DNA of 64,000 nucleotides. It comes from Euonymus europaeus (lineage: Eukaryota > Streptophyta > Magnoliopsida > Celastrales > Celastraceae). The DNA lies in contig OY756964.1 of assembly GCA_963580455.1 (NCBI GenBank), positions 22,480,001-22,544,000 on the forward strand. Reading direction: 5' to 3'. Positions within the stretch are counted from its first letter, which is position 1; each line of letters opens with the position of its first letter. Below are positions 12,483 to 25,498 of this stretch, piece by piece. The notes below the pieces were generated by a model, which saw only the letters and a list, made by a program, of their open reading frames with translations, had not been told where the DNA came from and made no database searches. The position numbers and the translations under genes were made by a program.

Positions 12483-14941
12483 ATGAGTGTCGCGTCAACG
12501 GTGGGGTACGTAGCTCGGAGAGCAGCGCAGAAGGAGAAGGTTCGGATCCTCTACCGACGTGCCCTCAAAGAGACTCTTAACTGGGCCGTCCACCGCCACC
12601 TCTTCTATAACGATGTACTCTCATCATGTCTCCCTCCACTCGAATCAGATCCCCACCGATTTTATGATTTTTAATTCTTCGTTGTCTATGTTTGTCTATT
12701 CCAGGCCGATGACCTCCGCCAGCGCTTCGAAGCTAACAAACATGTGGTTGGTTCTACGAATTCTAACTTATCTCGTATTTATTGGCGATACTCATTTCTC
12801 ATAAAAGATTTTGTATAAGTCGTTTTTTGCAGCTAGATTCTCGTAGGAACTTTTTCTTTGGATTTTGTTCTGTCGGTAAATAATGTTCTCTTTTGGTTGG
12901 GTTCTAAATTATTTAATATACTCTCACCGAACTTTTATCCGGCTGGTTTTTGTATTAATTGATGCTCATGTTTGGCTGGAATGGTGAAACCGTAACAATT
13001 CTAATGCCTGTCACTTACAAGAATTCGGCAATATATCTTCCTTAATATGAATATAAAGGATAGATTAGTCTGCCTGCATATATTATCACTCCTGCCTGAA
13101 CCAATGGTTGAAATCCAGCCTTTTTCTGTTTCTAACTAAGAGAATTTATATTGGATTTTTAGTTTTACTGTAATCTCTGTAATGATGTTACGGATTCATG
13201 TGTATGGCAGTCATTGTAATTAGAGGTCCTAAAGCTCTGCTGTGTCCTGGACTATATTCATCATTACTCTACTTTATCTGCTAATCTTGTGTTCTATCTT
13301 TGCTGGTTTTAGGAAGATGTTGATACAATTGATAGCCTGATAGCTGATGCTGAAGCGCAGTACAATAAGTGGAGGCACCCTGATCCTTATATTGGTGAGT
13401 TCCATGATAGGTGTTGGTAGATGTTCAAGTACATACCAATTCTCTAGCTTGTGTTCAATAGGTTTTTGGAACGGAATTTCCTGGTGCAGGCTGTTTCTCT
13501 CAAATGAATGAATATTTTACCTTCATCTGTAGCCTTAATTTTCCTTGTTTAACATAGGGTTCTGCAGAAATCTAAATAAACCATGTAACTGCTAAAGTTG
13601 TAGGCATTTTTCATATGGTTTGGATTATATGGTAATATGGTTCAGTTGGGTTCAAACAGTTGAATTTTAGAAAAATATCTAGTGGTCTTTACATTAAATA
13701 TTGAATCACCTTGTAAATGATTGGAATTTTTTATTCTTCAAATAACTGCTCTTCAAAATGTCATTCCATTTCAAATATTTCCTAAATTGAAGTATTGAAC
13801 TATAGAGACAAAATTTGGCTCTGCATCAGCTTGATCATTGGATAATGAGGATTTTATTTTTTTGGACATTGTTCAACATCCCTTGGGTTAGTCTTCGAGG
13901 GAATTCTGACCACTCTGGTGGTCAAAGGTTCAAATCTTTTATTCTCATAATCTCTTATGGTTATGGACTTATGGTCATAAGCTGGCTGATTTGTTTGTGC
14001 AGACTGCAGAGCTTCTGGTTGATTGCTTACATCCAGATTGTTACATTATTCTTGGAGTTGATTGGTTTGGGTGCTTAGATAATAGATACTGCTGACAAGC
14101 TCCCTTCTTCTGCTTTTCCTTGCTGTTGTAGATGAGAAAAATATGGTGTACAAATAAGAGAAAGTGTTTTTGAGCTTTTTTGTTGAATTCCTTGAAGCCA
14201 TGACGTTTTTTCCACCTTTTTAGAATATGTGTTATAATAGTGTACATGGGCTGAGTCTTTTTCATTTGATTGTCAAAATGGGTATTCAGCCTAAAGCTAA
14301 CTTATTCTTTCTTGTACAGTTCCTTGGGCTCCTGGTGGTAGCAAGTTCACCCGAAATCCACCTCCTCCACCTGGGGTAATCTTGATTTCGTCTTCTAGTT
14401 TTACTCTCACTTATTCATGCTAATAAAAAGTATTCCACGTTCAATCTCATTTCATTTTTTTTATGTCATTTGCTGCAATTCTTCACTGTTCATGCTTACT
14501 GGACTTCTTTTTGTCATCAGAGTGAAGTAAAACTTTAATAGTTGTAATAAGTATCCTTCAATTTTCACTCAACTCTTCGTTACGTGGATATGCTCAATAT
14601 TCTTTAGCTTTACTGACTTCATGTGTTCCAGAGATTGAACATTTTGTAACGTTTTGATTCACGTCTTCTGGAGTTGTGTGAACTGTTGGAGCATGGGTCT
14701 TACTTTCAGTATTAGGACCACAAGACAAACATGATAGGGAAGCTAGTAAAAGTTTTTGGGGATTGATATAATTGGTATACAATTTATTTACACATTTATT
14801 AGCTGCAATCTAAGTATCTAACCATTGAAAAATTAAGCCTTTCCGTTCTTGTGATAGTTTATTTCTAACCACATTATTTATTTGTCCTGTTGGCATCAGA
14901 TTGAGATTGTATACGACTTTGGTCGGGAGGAACCTGCCTAA
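12483..14941 (+). CDS. CIB22: NADH dehydrogenase (complex I) B22 subunit, LYR family (NDUFB9-like)
   Basis: Exons: 12483-12614, 12705-12746, 13313-13394, 14320-14375, 14900-14941. The joined frame encodes 117 residues, the usual size for the plant subunit. The LYR signature is at L23-Y24-R25 within RILYRRALK, in the N-terminal helical part. The conserved block YNKWRHPDPYIVPWAPGG spans about 75-92, and a proline run precedes the C-terminal IEIVYDFG. LYR proteins of this kind are accessory subunits of the mitochondrial complex I membrane arm, where they bind acyl carrier protein. The very short exons and a 925-bp fourth intron are intact. Similarity to Arabidopsis At4g34700 is strong by eye. 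There is no cleaved presequence signal, as is usual for this subunit. Confidence 0.94.
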
Positions 14942-17349
14942 AACTGACATCATTTCCCGTGGCAATCAATAAAGGTTAGCCAAATCTTTTTTGAATAGAT
15001 TCTTTCATCAACTCATGTATAAGCTTAATTAGAGCTTGAGTTATTGGCCTTCTGAATTTGAGTGATGATTTTATCTTGATAAACATCTTTTAAGAATAAA
15101 CTGAAGAGCTTGATTTTAAAATTGAATTGTTAAAATCCAGATTTCGGAGCCCCTAGCTGATCAGGTACGCCGTGTACGGTGGATCACCAAGCATGTATAA
15201 TCAATCTTAGGATTTAAAAGATTAAATCAATCATAAACCTAATAATTAACAACTTTGAATTGAAGTTTGGGGAGTAAAATGAATTCCTAAGAGATTTGAT
15301 GCTTTATAGTTTTTTTTTGTTGGGTTTGGGGAGGGGGTTTGTGAGGTGATGGGTGAAGTTTTGTGGTGGTGTGTAGCAAGCAGCAGTTCAATAAGGCTGC
15401 GTTCTGCCAATGGTGGTGGTGTTGGAATGGAGAATATGATAGGAGAGCAACCCTGCCTCCTGTCAACTGGGCTCGAAGTTTTGGCATGTGCTATTTTAGT
15501 TTTCTTTCCAATGCAAGTGTGAGCATTCCTTGCATTTGTTTTTTTTTTATTTAACAAAAAAAAAAAAAAACTCTTGCTAATTATAGTGAATTTGTAATTT
15601 TTGTTATTGGTAATGCAGAAGAAACGGTGGCCAGCATGTTGTTCCAGAATCCTGGTAATTGAAGCAAATTGTCATTTGAACGTTTGATGTGCTGAGATGC
15701 TCCGTTACTCTTTTCTGTGTCCTGTTTTTCTCTAATTTGGTTGAGTTTTTCATTGTGTCTGTCACACATGAAAAATTGGTATTCATTTTACACTAAGCCT
15801 TTGTTGGAAAACTTGGTTGTATTAACTAGTAAGTTATAACCTGCATTTGCTTTATTTTAGGGGAAAATAGGGGTTTTCCTGCGAAATAAAGGGTATCAGT
15901 AATCAGATTCGGGACATTGAACAAAAGAAACTTTAGATACAACATTTGTTAACAAAATACTCGAAAAATAGCGGACTAAGAGAGCCACAAACCCTAGAGA
16001 TCGACTTGTGGAGGATCTCTAGCAAGGACTGAATGTGATAACCCCCGTCATTTCTGTTAGAGTGCATCTAAATGCATAACCTTCTTTCACTTTATACACC
16101 ATCATGGTCCACCATACTTTCCATAAGCTATCTGCACCTCCATGGTCACTATGACTCAACTCACCACCTCTATCTGCACTCTAGGTATTTTCATTTGGCT
16201 ATTTTTACACTCTTAAAATAAATCCTCTACTTTTTAAAGTTTATATATGCCTCCAATAATTATTATTGTCTTTTATGTACAATAATTAAAAGATGATGAA
16301 AGTGTGAAGAATTTTTTTTTATTATTATTATTTGTTGCTTGGGTATTTCAATTATTTTTTACTAATTTTCTATAAGTATAATCGTGCATCTGAATGACCG
16401 ACATCGTACAAGAAACAACTTGGTGATTTTTTATTCGATGAATGCATCTTAATCTTTCAGTTATGATTAATGTTCTTGTGTTGATATTTAATTATTAGAG
16501 GAAAATTGTAATTATTGTACAATTTTTTTAATTATTGAAGGAAGTCTGTAAAAAAAATAAAAAATAATCAAAAATACACTACCCAAACAACAAAATCCTA
16601 AAGAACAAAAATAATAATTATTGGAGGGGTATATATAATTTTTAAAAATTACAAGGTTTATTTTAAAAAAGTTTTGAAATAGTTGTAGAGATAGTCATGA
16701 GAGAGATGGTGTATAGAGTAAATGATAGATGGTGTAGAATGTGGAGGGAATTTGGCAAGCTGTTGTGGTGGTGTATATAATAGAAAATGGTAGTGTATTT
16801 AGTGGCTCTCTTTCTTTTATCATCGGATTACATTTGATAATAAGAGGATATCGTCCAACAACGTGGCAACATCTAATATCCTGCCGAAGTGATACCATTG
16901 CGATCAACTGTAAACCTTAAATCACTCCTTGGGTGAGAATTCCTATACTTTAAATCGCTCCTTAGTTAAGTCCAAAATCAGTATACCCTAAATTCTAACA
17001 ACAAAACTCAAAATATATTTTAATCTCAGTCCTTTAGTAATCTGGGTCATTGTCAGAACTAAAAGAGTTTAAAAGCAACAGACCTTACATAAACCTCAAT
17101 AAGGGCATTTTTCAAATAGAATGCATAGGAAAACACAAACGTTAGTCTCAAGCTCTGATAAGGGCAAAAGTGCATGAATCTACTGAAAGCTTCACAATCA
17201 AATGAAATTAGGTTATATATACTCCTTTTCCTTTATTATGCAACGATAACTTACGTTCTATCTTTAATGGTACATCATCATAAAGCACCATGGAATCCTA
17301 TGGCTCACCTGCCCCAAAAGGACAAGCAAGTTGAAAACAGTATCCATAA
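14942..17349. other. Convergent intergenic region between B22 and UFD1
   Basis: The two genes point towards each other. B22 3' UTR sequence follows the stop (AATAAAG near 14969). An additional 3' UTR intron is possible but not provable here. A poly-A run sits near 15555. No further gene was recognised. The long-inverted-repeat element at 16057-16818 occupies the middle. Confidence 0.45.
16057..16818. mobile_element. Foldback-type MITE with long imperfect terminal inverted repeats
   Basis: The left end reads TTAGAGTGCATCTAAATGCA. The right end, reverse complemented, reads GAGAGCCACTAAATACACT. The similarity continues inward for about 200 bp: both arms contain versions of TTTATACACCATC, ATAAA(T/C)C..TAC/AATTTTTAAA, TATATAC/GCC and CCAATAATTATTATT. 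No coding capacity and no certain target duplication were found. The superfamily is unassigned. Confidence 0.55.
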
Positions 17350-20300
17350 TCAATCCCTCAATGAGTACTTTTTTCCAGTAAAAGCCTGGAATTTAGGCTC
17401 CTCTTTCTTTTGGAGCTCCTCTGGTTTGGTCTCTTTTCCAGCCTCCTGAAGGATAAAAGTAAATTTGTTAGGACCTGTATGCATGTGCTCCACCCTTTTT
17501 CTTTTTCTAACAAATATTGGAGAGTGATGACCTGATTTTTTTACCTTTTCTGTCGCCTTGGGAGCACGGCTTACATTTGACCCAAATACAAGCTTTCCTT
17601 GCGACTGGCGTGCAGCACTTTGTGAGCTTGACCCTACAGACTGCTGGCTTTGAACTTTGTCTTTGGACCCCAAGGAAGAGACTGGCGGAGGAGGCTGGTA
17701 ATTCATAGGTTTCCCATTCAAGCGTCTTCCCGATCCAGTAAAAGGGCTAAATTTTGGTTCTGCCTCATCAGGAACCTCATCAACTGCAAATAACAGAGTA
17801 TGTCAGTAGTTTGAGAATTGAGATCAATAAAAGGTATTACCTTGTGAGCCGGTAAAATTCACATATAATTCCCATTAAGCATTTTCTTTATACACAAAAA
17901 AAAAAAAAAAAAAAAGTCAAGTCAGGTGTTAAGGAATGCATTGGCTTTCAAGTAAACTTAATTTCCACATTCCTAATTTCTTTCAACCATCAATCCAGGG
18001 AACAGCATTCCAGATAGTGTCAATTTGAGCTTTCAGAGGTCTCTAGAATCAATAATTTAACTGCCGAGCTTTGCTTATCAACCACTTCCCCATATTATAA
18101 ATAATATACAATCAGGCCATACAAAAAATCTTCATTAAGTCGTAGATTGAAGTATCAAACAAAATTTGAAATATAGAAAAACTTAATGCCAAGAGAATTG
18201 TAAAGGATTTTAAAATATTATAGAAATGGACCAAATCGACTTAAAGCCTCAAACCCCAAAAAGTTCAATCCTAGAAAAAATGCAAAAGATAAAATGTCAG
18301 AAGAAAAATGAGAGAATGGTATAAAGGCAAAAATAAAATCAACACGCACCTTGTGCCAGTGCCTTGCTAGATGAAACAGGTGCAACAGGCTTTTCAGGCT
18401 CCTTGTAATCTAGCGGAGGTGCAAAGTCCACCTCACAGTCAGTCTCGATGATAGTTATGGCATTTGAAGGCTTGGTTTCTATAATATCGATATAATACTT
18501 CTTATTGTTGTATGCCACCATTATACTATCCCCAGTGGTTAAGCAGGAATAATTCCTCAGTGTTGTCTCTAAGCTGCAAGGTAAAAACTGGAGTCATTGA
18601 TAGGAACTTACAATACCAAGCAATGCAACAATTATAGGAAGAAGAAAAGGTGACCAATGTCATCCGTAGAACAGCAAACATCTGGCTAATTGCAGGGACA
18701 TAAAGACGAGATAATACAGCATGCTACATACAAGCAGGCATGCTCCCCTTCCTTTTCCTTTTCAAATTACGCTATCTCTAGCGACGTATAAGTAAAACAA
18801 AGCAAACACACTTTTAAAACTTCTACAGCTACACTCCATTTGAAATAGAAAACAAATATATTTTGATGCATCCAATAGGTGTCAAAATTGTCCGTTTCAA
18901 CTTTAGGCAGGATCTTTTAACAGCACTCCAAATATCTAGCCAAGTTTTTGTTATGCGCAACATATGCTCATGGATGTTTTGAAATCAGCCATTTCTTGCT
19001 TGTTAGAGCTTTTTCGATGAGGATGTCAGGCTTTAGTTTTTTTACTCCTAATTTGTGTCAGTAGGGATCTTCTTCTCTCTAGCTTGGCATCGGTCTAAAA
19101 CAAAATGAATGAACAAATAAGGCATGAGCATCTGGAGATTATCTATGTCTGAGATTGTGTTGCCACAATCTGAAGTAAATTCTCAACTATGCCTTTAAAG
19201 TTTTGGCATGTAAATGTGTAGGCTTTCTATTTTATAAAGCAAATCAATGCAAAAGCTCGAGAAAATAAAAAAATACTCCAAAATTTGACTGCCAGATCAA
19301 TTTTTTAAAGAAATACACGATTGAGTAGACTACACTAAGTATTCCCTAGTTCACTGATGTCATGGGCCAGGAAGAATTCAGGTGGAAGTTAGAACATCGG
19401 CAAGGCTGCAAGACTTCGAAGCCCATAAAAAAAATTCCATACCAGGCTTTATTACTCTGAAGGAAAAAATGCTTCTTAAAAAAATACATTTCAGCAATTA
19501 AAGCTTCTACCAAAAAAAAACAAACAAGAAAGATTGTACAAGGTTGAATGCATATGTAGGACTAGAATAGTACAATCTAGTGCCCGGAGAAGAATAACAT
19601 GGCATGGCAAATCATTCAAAAAATGATTTCATGAAGAATATCCTTCCGAGAAGTGTTAAGAATTGCCACAGCTTTGTAAGCAAACAATAAGTAGGTAGAT
19701 GAATTATACTCACATAGCTTTGGGGTTAGATATATCCAAGAAGTCCTTTGTATGGGGTTGCAGTTTGACATATTTTCCCTTGGGAAGGGTCACATTTTTA
19801 AGCCGAACAATATCTCCCTCTTGCAAGAGCAGGTTCTCCATCATCTAAATTATAAGAGAACAGGATTTTAAAATATCTAAGGTCTTGTCAAATAAAGTGA
19901 ATTCAGGCAAATCAAACGTAATGTGAAGTGACTAATGGGGAAACTTCCCAATGCCTACCCAGTATGGCATATAGATCATGCCTTCTTCTGCAGTGAACTC
20001 CAGCACCCCACAATGAGAGACTCTATCGGTAGCCTCATTCCGAAGCTCAAACAACATTGGATAATCAATATGAAGAGATGCTGCGACATTATCTAGAATA
20101 TTAGCATTGTAGCTTGAAGGCAAAGAATCTGTAATACCATAGATCACATCTCAAACAAATTACAAATGTCATACTGAAACATTCAACTTAAAAATTGACT
20201 GACCTAGTCGATTAAGGGCCGAGGAAGGCATTATAACTGAAACAACATCAATATAAACATCAAAAAGGAGGAACAAGAAAAGTGAAAAACATAATGATTA

Positions 20301-22676
20301 GAATATATTTATTTTATCTGGAGACTTACTTTTATCACCACTTTCAATTTGTGGCTGCAATTAAGAAAAACCGATATCAGAACCAGAAAGTAGTAAATGA
20401 ATCAACATGGAAAGTTTTCTCTATAACCATCATTGAGCCAGTAGACACTAAGTCTTCCCATGTCAAAATCAAAAACAGTATAGAGTGTATTTTCTAGTGA
20501 AATAGAATAAGTTTCTTTGAAAGAATTCAACTTTGCCCCTAGACCAGGAAAGTTTGGGAAAGAAATAACAACTCTAGCGAGTTGGGAATGAGCTGGGTTG
20601 TGAGTAACAATCTTGTCTCCGAGCTATTAGTTAGAAATTTTGGTCCAAAAAAAGACCAGCAGATCTACCATACAGCTTATTCCTATGGCTATCTGCTGGA
20701 CAGCCCAGAAGGAGAGGAACTGAAAAATCTTTCAAGACAAAGAAACCTCTTTTGATTATTTCTTGAATAGTCAGCTTAGCACTGCAAAACTTTGGAGTAC
20801 TGATTGTGAGAGCAATTTTTTTGAAAGCAATAACTTAAGAATCTTGTAATTTGATTGGTTTGCACAGCCTTGGTGCTCCTTAATAATATCATTTTTGCCG
20901 CCAAAAAAGAAGAAGTTTTAACAGAATGATGCTATTTCCAGTCAGAGAATAACACCAATAAATTGAACCAATGAAATTTGAGAGAGGCAATCAAACCTTT
21001 TCACTGAACGATGCAGGGTAACACCGACATGTCTGCTCAAATGATGCCCCGTTATAGCCATATCCGTCAAAAAACTGGAAGGTCATGGTGACATAAATAT
21101 CAGGAACGCTATTTGCAATAACTTCCTCCTTTTATCAGAATAGCACTAGCAAAAATGTAGGCGATGCTAACAACATTACAAAAAATCCACGAAAAAACAT
21201 ATGATATTCAATACACATGCACCAAATTATGATATTCCTCAACTCTCCACGATCAACTCCACGTTGAGTGCAAATGCATTTGAAATCAAGCAAAGAAATC
21301 AAAGAACCTTGAAGACCAATGACATGTAGAGTTCAACACCCATATTGAGATTAAAGAAATCCATCACCTTGCTTTGCCTCCTCTAGTGATTTAAAATCAA
21401 TTGAAAATGGGAGGATAAATGGCTAGTGACTCATTTATGGCCAAACATCATGCGATAAAACAAAACTCCTTGATTAATCGCAAACTAGTTTGTGTTTGAT
21501 GCCAAAAGTTGTGGGTGTTGCACCCTCAAATACCCTTTTCTTGTAGTTTCTTTGCAACTAACGCTTGAAGAAGCAAGGGGCTATATGGTGCATTCAAATG
21601 CTAGAAAATAAAAAAGAAAAAATTGACAGATTTATGCATCTCAAATTAGGAGGATAATATTGATGTCAGGTTTGCTTTCAGTTTCTGGCTGATTTGATCA
21701 GATTCTATCTAGATGAACAAACAAAAGAGTACAGAAAAGCAGATAAAGAACGAGAATTTCCAGGTTTTGTTTTCCTATGTTCTTTTTCATAAGCATCTGT
21801 AAAAAATGCAATTTATCCACAGTATTTTTTCACAAAATGAAAAGGGTTCTCAGTTTCAAAAAAATAGAGATTGATTCCTAAAAACATTTCATGCTCAGCC
21901 TGTCATGCTGCAATCCAACAAATCACCATTTTAACATCGGGAAACTATGTCCAGAGAAATGGATTCATACAGCTGACCTTAATTAGTTGAGATTAATGTA
22001 CATATGCAAGACATAGTTGCTTTGAATTATGATTATTATGCATATGAATAAATGAGGAAAAAAAAAGAAGACGACAATGAAGAATTCTTCATTATGGGTG
22101 CATTAATAACATCAACTAGCACATGGAAGAAACCTTGCAAAGAACTTTCACCCACTGGTAGCAGCTAGAATTGAATATATATAAAATCAAACCATTATCA
22201 TATTATACCATTGTCGCCAATCCGAAGAAATAGAATGGGGCACTAGTTCAACAATGAGAAGAACAAGGTAAAGATAGATTTTAGAAGAATCAGGAATTTA
22301 GAAAACAAATGAGAAGGTAGCATATAAGAGATCGCACAAATGAAGCACAATAATCACCAATTATATAGCCAAAGACTGAGATGACAAAAAATGAAATTCT
22401 ATGAGAATTATATTTTAGAACATCCAGCCAACCATTATATAATCTTCCATAATAAGGTTAACAAGTACCCTTTCCCACCCCCCCCCCCCCCCCCCCCCCC
22501 CCTCATCCAGACATCACATGTTTTATAACAAAGCTAAGACAACAAAATTACTAGACGAGAAATTCCTTATTAGTCCACCTTGCTGCAGAATATAGAGAAA
22601 CAGTGAACTCAAAAGAAATTATAGCTAGACATCATCAGGAAAAACAGAGTTCAACCAGCAATGCAGTCCGTACCAT
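17350..22676 (-). CDS. UFD1: Ubiquitin fusion degradation protein 1 (UFD1), CDC48/p97 cofactor
   Basis: Exons, in transcript order on the minus strand: 22676-22674, 21074-20997, 20354-20330, 20236-20204, 20080-19959, 19844-19714, 18573-18350, 17783-17545, 17445-17350. The joined frame encodes 316 residues. Residues 2-27 begin FFDGYGYNG and the Ufd1 fold continues through [37 protein letters not shown] and DFAPPLDY. The tail has [11 protein letters not shown], the SHP-type CDC48-binding motif, and a second similar word, [11 protein letters not shown], at the C terminus. UFD1 works with NPL4 to deliver ubiquitylated substrates to the CDC48 ATPase, for example in ER-associated degradation. The acceptor at 20081-20082 was chosen over an upstream one because it gives the family's uninterrupted [11 protein letters not shown]. 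The start codon alone occupies the coding part of exon 1. Confidence 0.93.
22478..22502. repeat. Homopolymer of 25 C inside UFD1 intron 1
   Basis: An unbroken run of C on the plus strand, which is poly-G in the UFD1 pre-mRNA. It is exceptional in this AT-rich sequence. It could form G-quadruplexes, or its exact length could reflect sequencing or assembly error. Confidence 0.9.
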
Positions 22677-23290
22677 TTTGTATCGTGTTCAGATCTTCAA
22701 CTTTCCTACACAAACAACACAATTGCACAGTTCCAAATACGATCAGCATTAAATTTTTTCACAGCAAACAAATGGAGCTCTAATCAACCAATAAAAAGAA
22801 ACGCTGAAAACCATGAAAATTAAACATGCTCCACATGATCTAATGAATGCCACCAGGTATATTGAAAGCAAAACGGAAGTAACTCTCCAAAACAGATAAA
22901 ATAAAGGCAGATACTCAGAACTTCGAGAATAAGAAAATCGAAACTTTAAACTTCAGAATACGTTAATTAGAACCCCAGAAAATTAGAAATTCATAGGTTA
23001 AGCCGAGACAAACATCTTCTTTCAAAAATTTACAGAATTCAACTTCATTAGTTTAATCTTTCAATAGGTCATCATACAAAGAAGCAGTACCAATTCAATT
23101 CGGTTTGGAGGCCAATAAGCAGATCTAGACAAATCAAAAGGTAGCGAGAACTACGCAACTAAATTTAAAGAGAAAATTCTAAATACCGATTCGGAGAGGC
23201 TGATCCGAGAAGAGAACGCTTGGAATGATTGAATTGTAGAAGAAGAAACCGGAAAGGAGAAGAATATCACTTAAGTGTGCAACGATGGAA
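22677..23290 (-). promoter_or_regulatory. UFD1 spliced 5' leader and core promoter region
   Basis: On the minus strand an acceptor (GTTTGTGTAG, about 22708-22699) precedes the short exon that carries the ATG. A likely first leader exon, pyrimidine-rich (CTCTTCTCGGATCAGCCTC), lies at about 23195-23270 with a donor at about 23185. The leader is therefore interrupted by an intron of roughly 0.5 kb, besides the 1.6-kb intron directly after the ATG. The transcription start is not resolved. Confidence 0.5.
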
Positions 23291-23471
23291 CAAGATACTG
23301 CGGTGCGTATTACTCAAGCCACGTCATTATCGGCCACGTCTACTGATTCTATGGGCTTGGGCCTCTCAAATAGGCTCCATAAAGACTTGGGCCTTAAGAA
23401 CAGGCTCACTACCATCGGGGCTCAACCAGTCAACCTAGCAGATTCAATCTCAAATAATCTACCTCATGTTT

Positions 23472-23595
23472 GCAACTCACATCTTTGCTTATCTTGCTTT
23501 GCTGTGCAACCATTTCTCTATCTCTCTTTATTAGCAACTCACATCTTTGCTTATCTTGCTTTGCTGTGCAACCATTTCTCTCTCTCTATTAATGT
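23472..23595. repeat. Tandem duplication of a 62-bp unit
   Basis: The word GCAACTCACATCTTTGCTTA starts at 23472 and again at 23534. The intervening 62 bp, including GCTTTGCTGTGCAACC, is repeated with very few changes. It lies just upstream of the UFD1 promoter and is non-coding as far as can be seen. Confidence 0.9.
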
Positions 23596-23609
23596 TATGT
23601 CGTTATTAA

Positions 23610-24979
23610 CAATTTAAAATAATTTCACAACTCTATAAATAATATATATAATGGACAAGTAAAAGTCGATCCCCACAAGGAGTAATACTAATAAATATAC
23701 AATCTAACACTTGAATATAATTTACATATAATTGTAAAGGGAGGGTTTAAATCTTATAACATAATAAAAATAAAGATAAAGTAGTTAAACCTAAAAACAA
23801 GAATGGAAAGTAATGACTTCAATTCCCACAAATCCTTGCTAGGACTCACTATCCATCACTAAACAATCAAACAATTTATAAGAAATGGTATATTGAAACT
23901 TTCATCAAGTTTATGATGATAACATTCACAACAAGGTCATGGCATTTAACTTAAGTTGTATGATTCTCTCTTAAATTCATGTAAGGTGTATGGTATCTAC
24001 ATCAATACGTGTACTCTTAATTGAAATCTAACATGGTATTTGCTTTAATTAACAATCAAGAATCCAATAAGAATCAAGAGAATATGAATGCCACAAGAAC
24101 TCTAATACATGGTATTTGCAATTAGATATTCCTGAATTGATTTCCCATAATTCATTCTTAACCAAATTATGTGTTGCAAATAAAAACATAATCAATATGG
24201 CAATTGAGTTATGTTCTACAACTGAATAATCTCAATACATGTCCCTAAGTTAGCTAGTCAAAGAAACAAAGTATCAAAATTCACATAACATAGAGAAACC
24301 AAAATCACCAAACTTGTAGAAATTGAAAATACACACTACTTATAATATTGACAACATGTTTAGGGCTTCAAGATTAAGCCCTAACTAATAGAGATTTAGT
24401 TACACATACCTTAATATAACTCACAATTCATACCACAAATTCTAAAAAGAAAGTGTGCTAGAATTGGAAAAGAAAAGAAGTAGATAACACACTTACCTCA
24501 CAAATTCTAGAAAGAAAGAATGAGATAATATTACAATACACAATACATACAATTCACCTCTCAAATTCTCTCTTACTTAGTAGTCTTTTTTTCTCTCTTC
24601 ATCCCACTCCCTATATATAGAACTTTTAAGTACAAACAAGTGGCTTGAGCAAGTTGAAGAAAATAAGGTCTAAAGATAGTAAATACTAAAAATAGTAAGA
24701 GAAACAAAGTTTGATCTTCAATTCCAAGTAGGCTCCCAAGTGATTGAAAGCAAATTTGATTCTTCTTTGTGTAGAGTCTCATCCTTCACTTCACTTCACT
24801 TCAAATATCTAGAGTTTATATTAAACAATATATTTGGCCTAGAAAATACAATGAAATAACTAAAGTCACTTTGAACATATCATTTACTAATTACATATAC
24901 AAAATTATAACTTTAATTTATTAATTTCCATAATTATCCACAATTAACACGTATGTTTTATAAATTTTGTGACTCATCA
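23610..24979 (-). mobile_element. Candidate solo LTR (1370 bp) with 5-bp target duplication
   Basis: Read on the minus strand, the element starts TGATGAGTCACAAAATTTA and ends TATTTTAAATTG. ATTAA flanks both ends (23605-23609 and 24980-24984), the 5-bp duplication expected of LTR retrotransposons. Near the 3' end it has CTCCTTGTGGGGATCGAC, a phrase typical of the R/U5 end of plant Ty3/Gypsy LTRs. A CTATATATAGGG box (24609-24620 region, minus) may be its promoter. There is no coding sequence, primer-binding site or second LTR. The terminal dinucleotide TG rather than CA is atypical, so the boundary may be slightly off. Confidence 0.5.
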
Positions 24980-25117
24980 ATTAACCAACCGAGAACGATA
25001 CAAATTTATTCTTTCAACATCCAATATCCTATACAAACCTAAATTTAGATTATCAAGTTTATGGGCCTAATTTTTTTTAATCGACGACGTCATTAATTGA
25101 ACCACAACCCAACACGT

Positions 25118-25498
25118 GAGAGCACATACAATGATGTGTGTTTAATGGGGACATTATATGTTATTGGAATGTGTATTTTTGCTGATGTGACTGTATTGGA
25201 AAATGTGTTTTGTTGATGTGGTTTTATTGAAATATGTGTTTTGGTGGGACCAATCTTGATTTTTGTGTAGTTTTGTTGTGGAAAAGATGTAGGAAAAGAA
25301 AATAGTTCGTTTGAATAATGGAGAAAGGGATAATTGTATTGGGAGATGTGTTTTGCTGATGTGGCTGTATTGGAATATGTATTTTGCTGATGTGACTGTA
25401 TTGAGAAATGTGTGTGGTTTGAATTTTTGTGTGATAAAAATGAAAATCACAAATAATTTTAATGAGTACAACAATCTCGAACCATTGCATGTGCTCTG
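25118..25498. mobile_element. MITE with internal ~60-bp subrepeats
   Basis: The left end GAGAGCACATACAATG and the reverse-complemented right end CAGAGCACATGCAATG form inverted repeats with two or three differences. The interior repeats variants of ATGTGTTTTGCTGATGTGGC followed by TGTATTG four times. Related fragments occur at 1-159, about 31730-31808, 34785-35110, 57855-57930 and 62120-62195, so the family is locally abundant. No target duplication was identified. Confidence 0.65.

Noticed and set aside
20081..20128. Alternative UFD1 exon start at 20128 adding [16 protein letters not shown]
   Set aside because: The acceptor 48 bp downstream restores the family sequence [11 protein letters not shown] in phase. 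The extra piece has no counterpart in UFD1 proteins.
25154..25490. Overlapping minus-strand frames with repeated TSAKYIFQYSHIS-like words
   Set aside because: The apparent protein repeats come from the tandem subrepeats of a MITE. It is not a gene.
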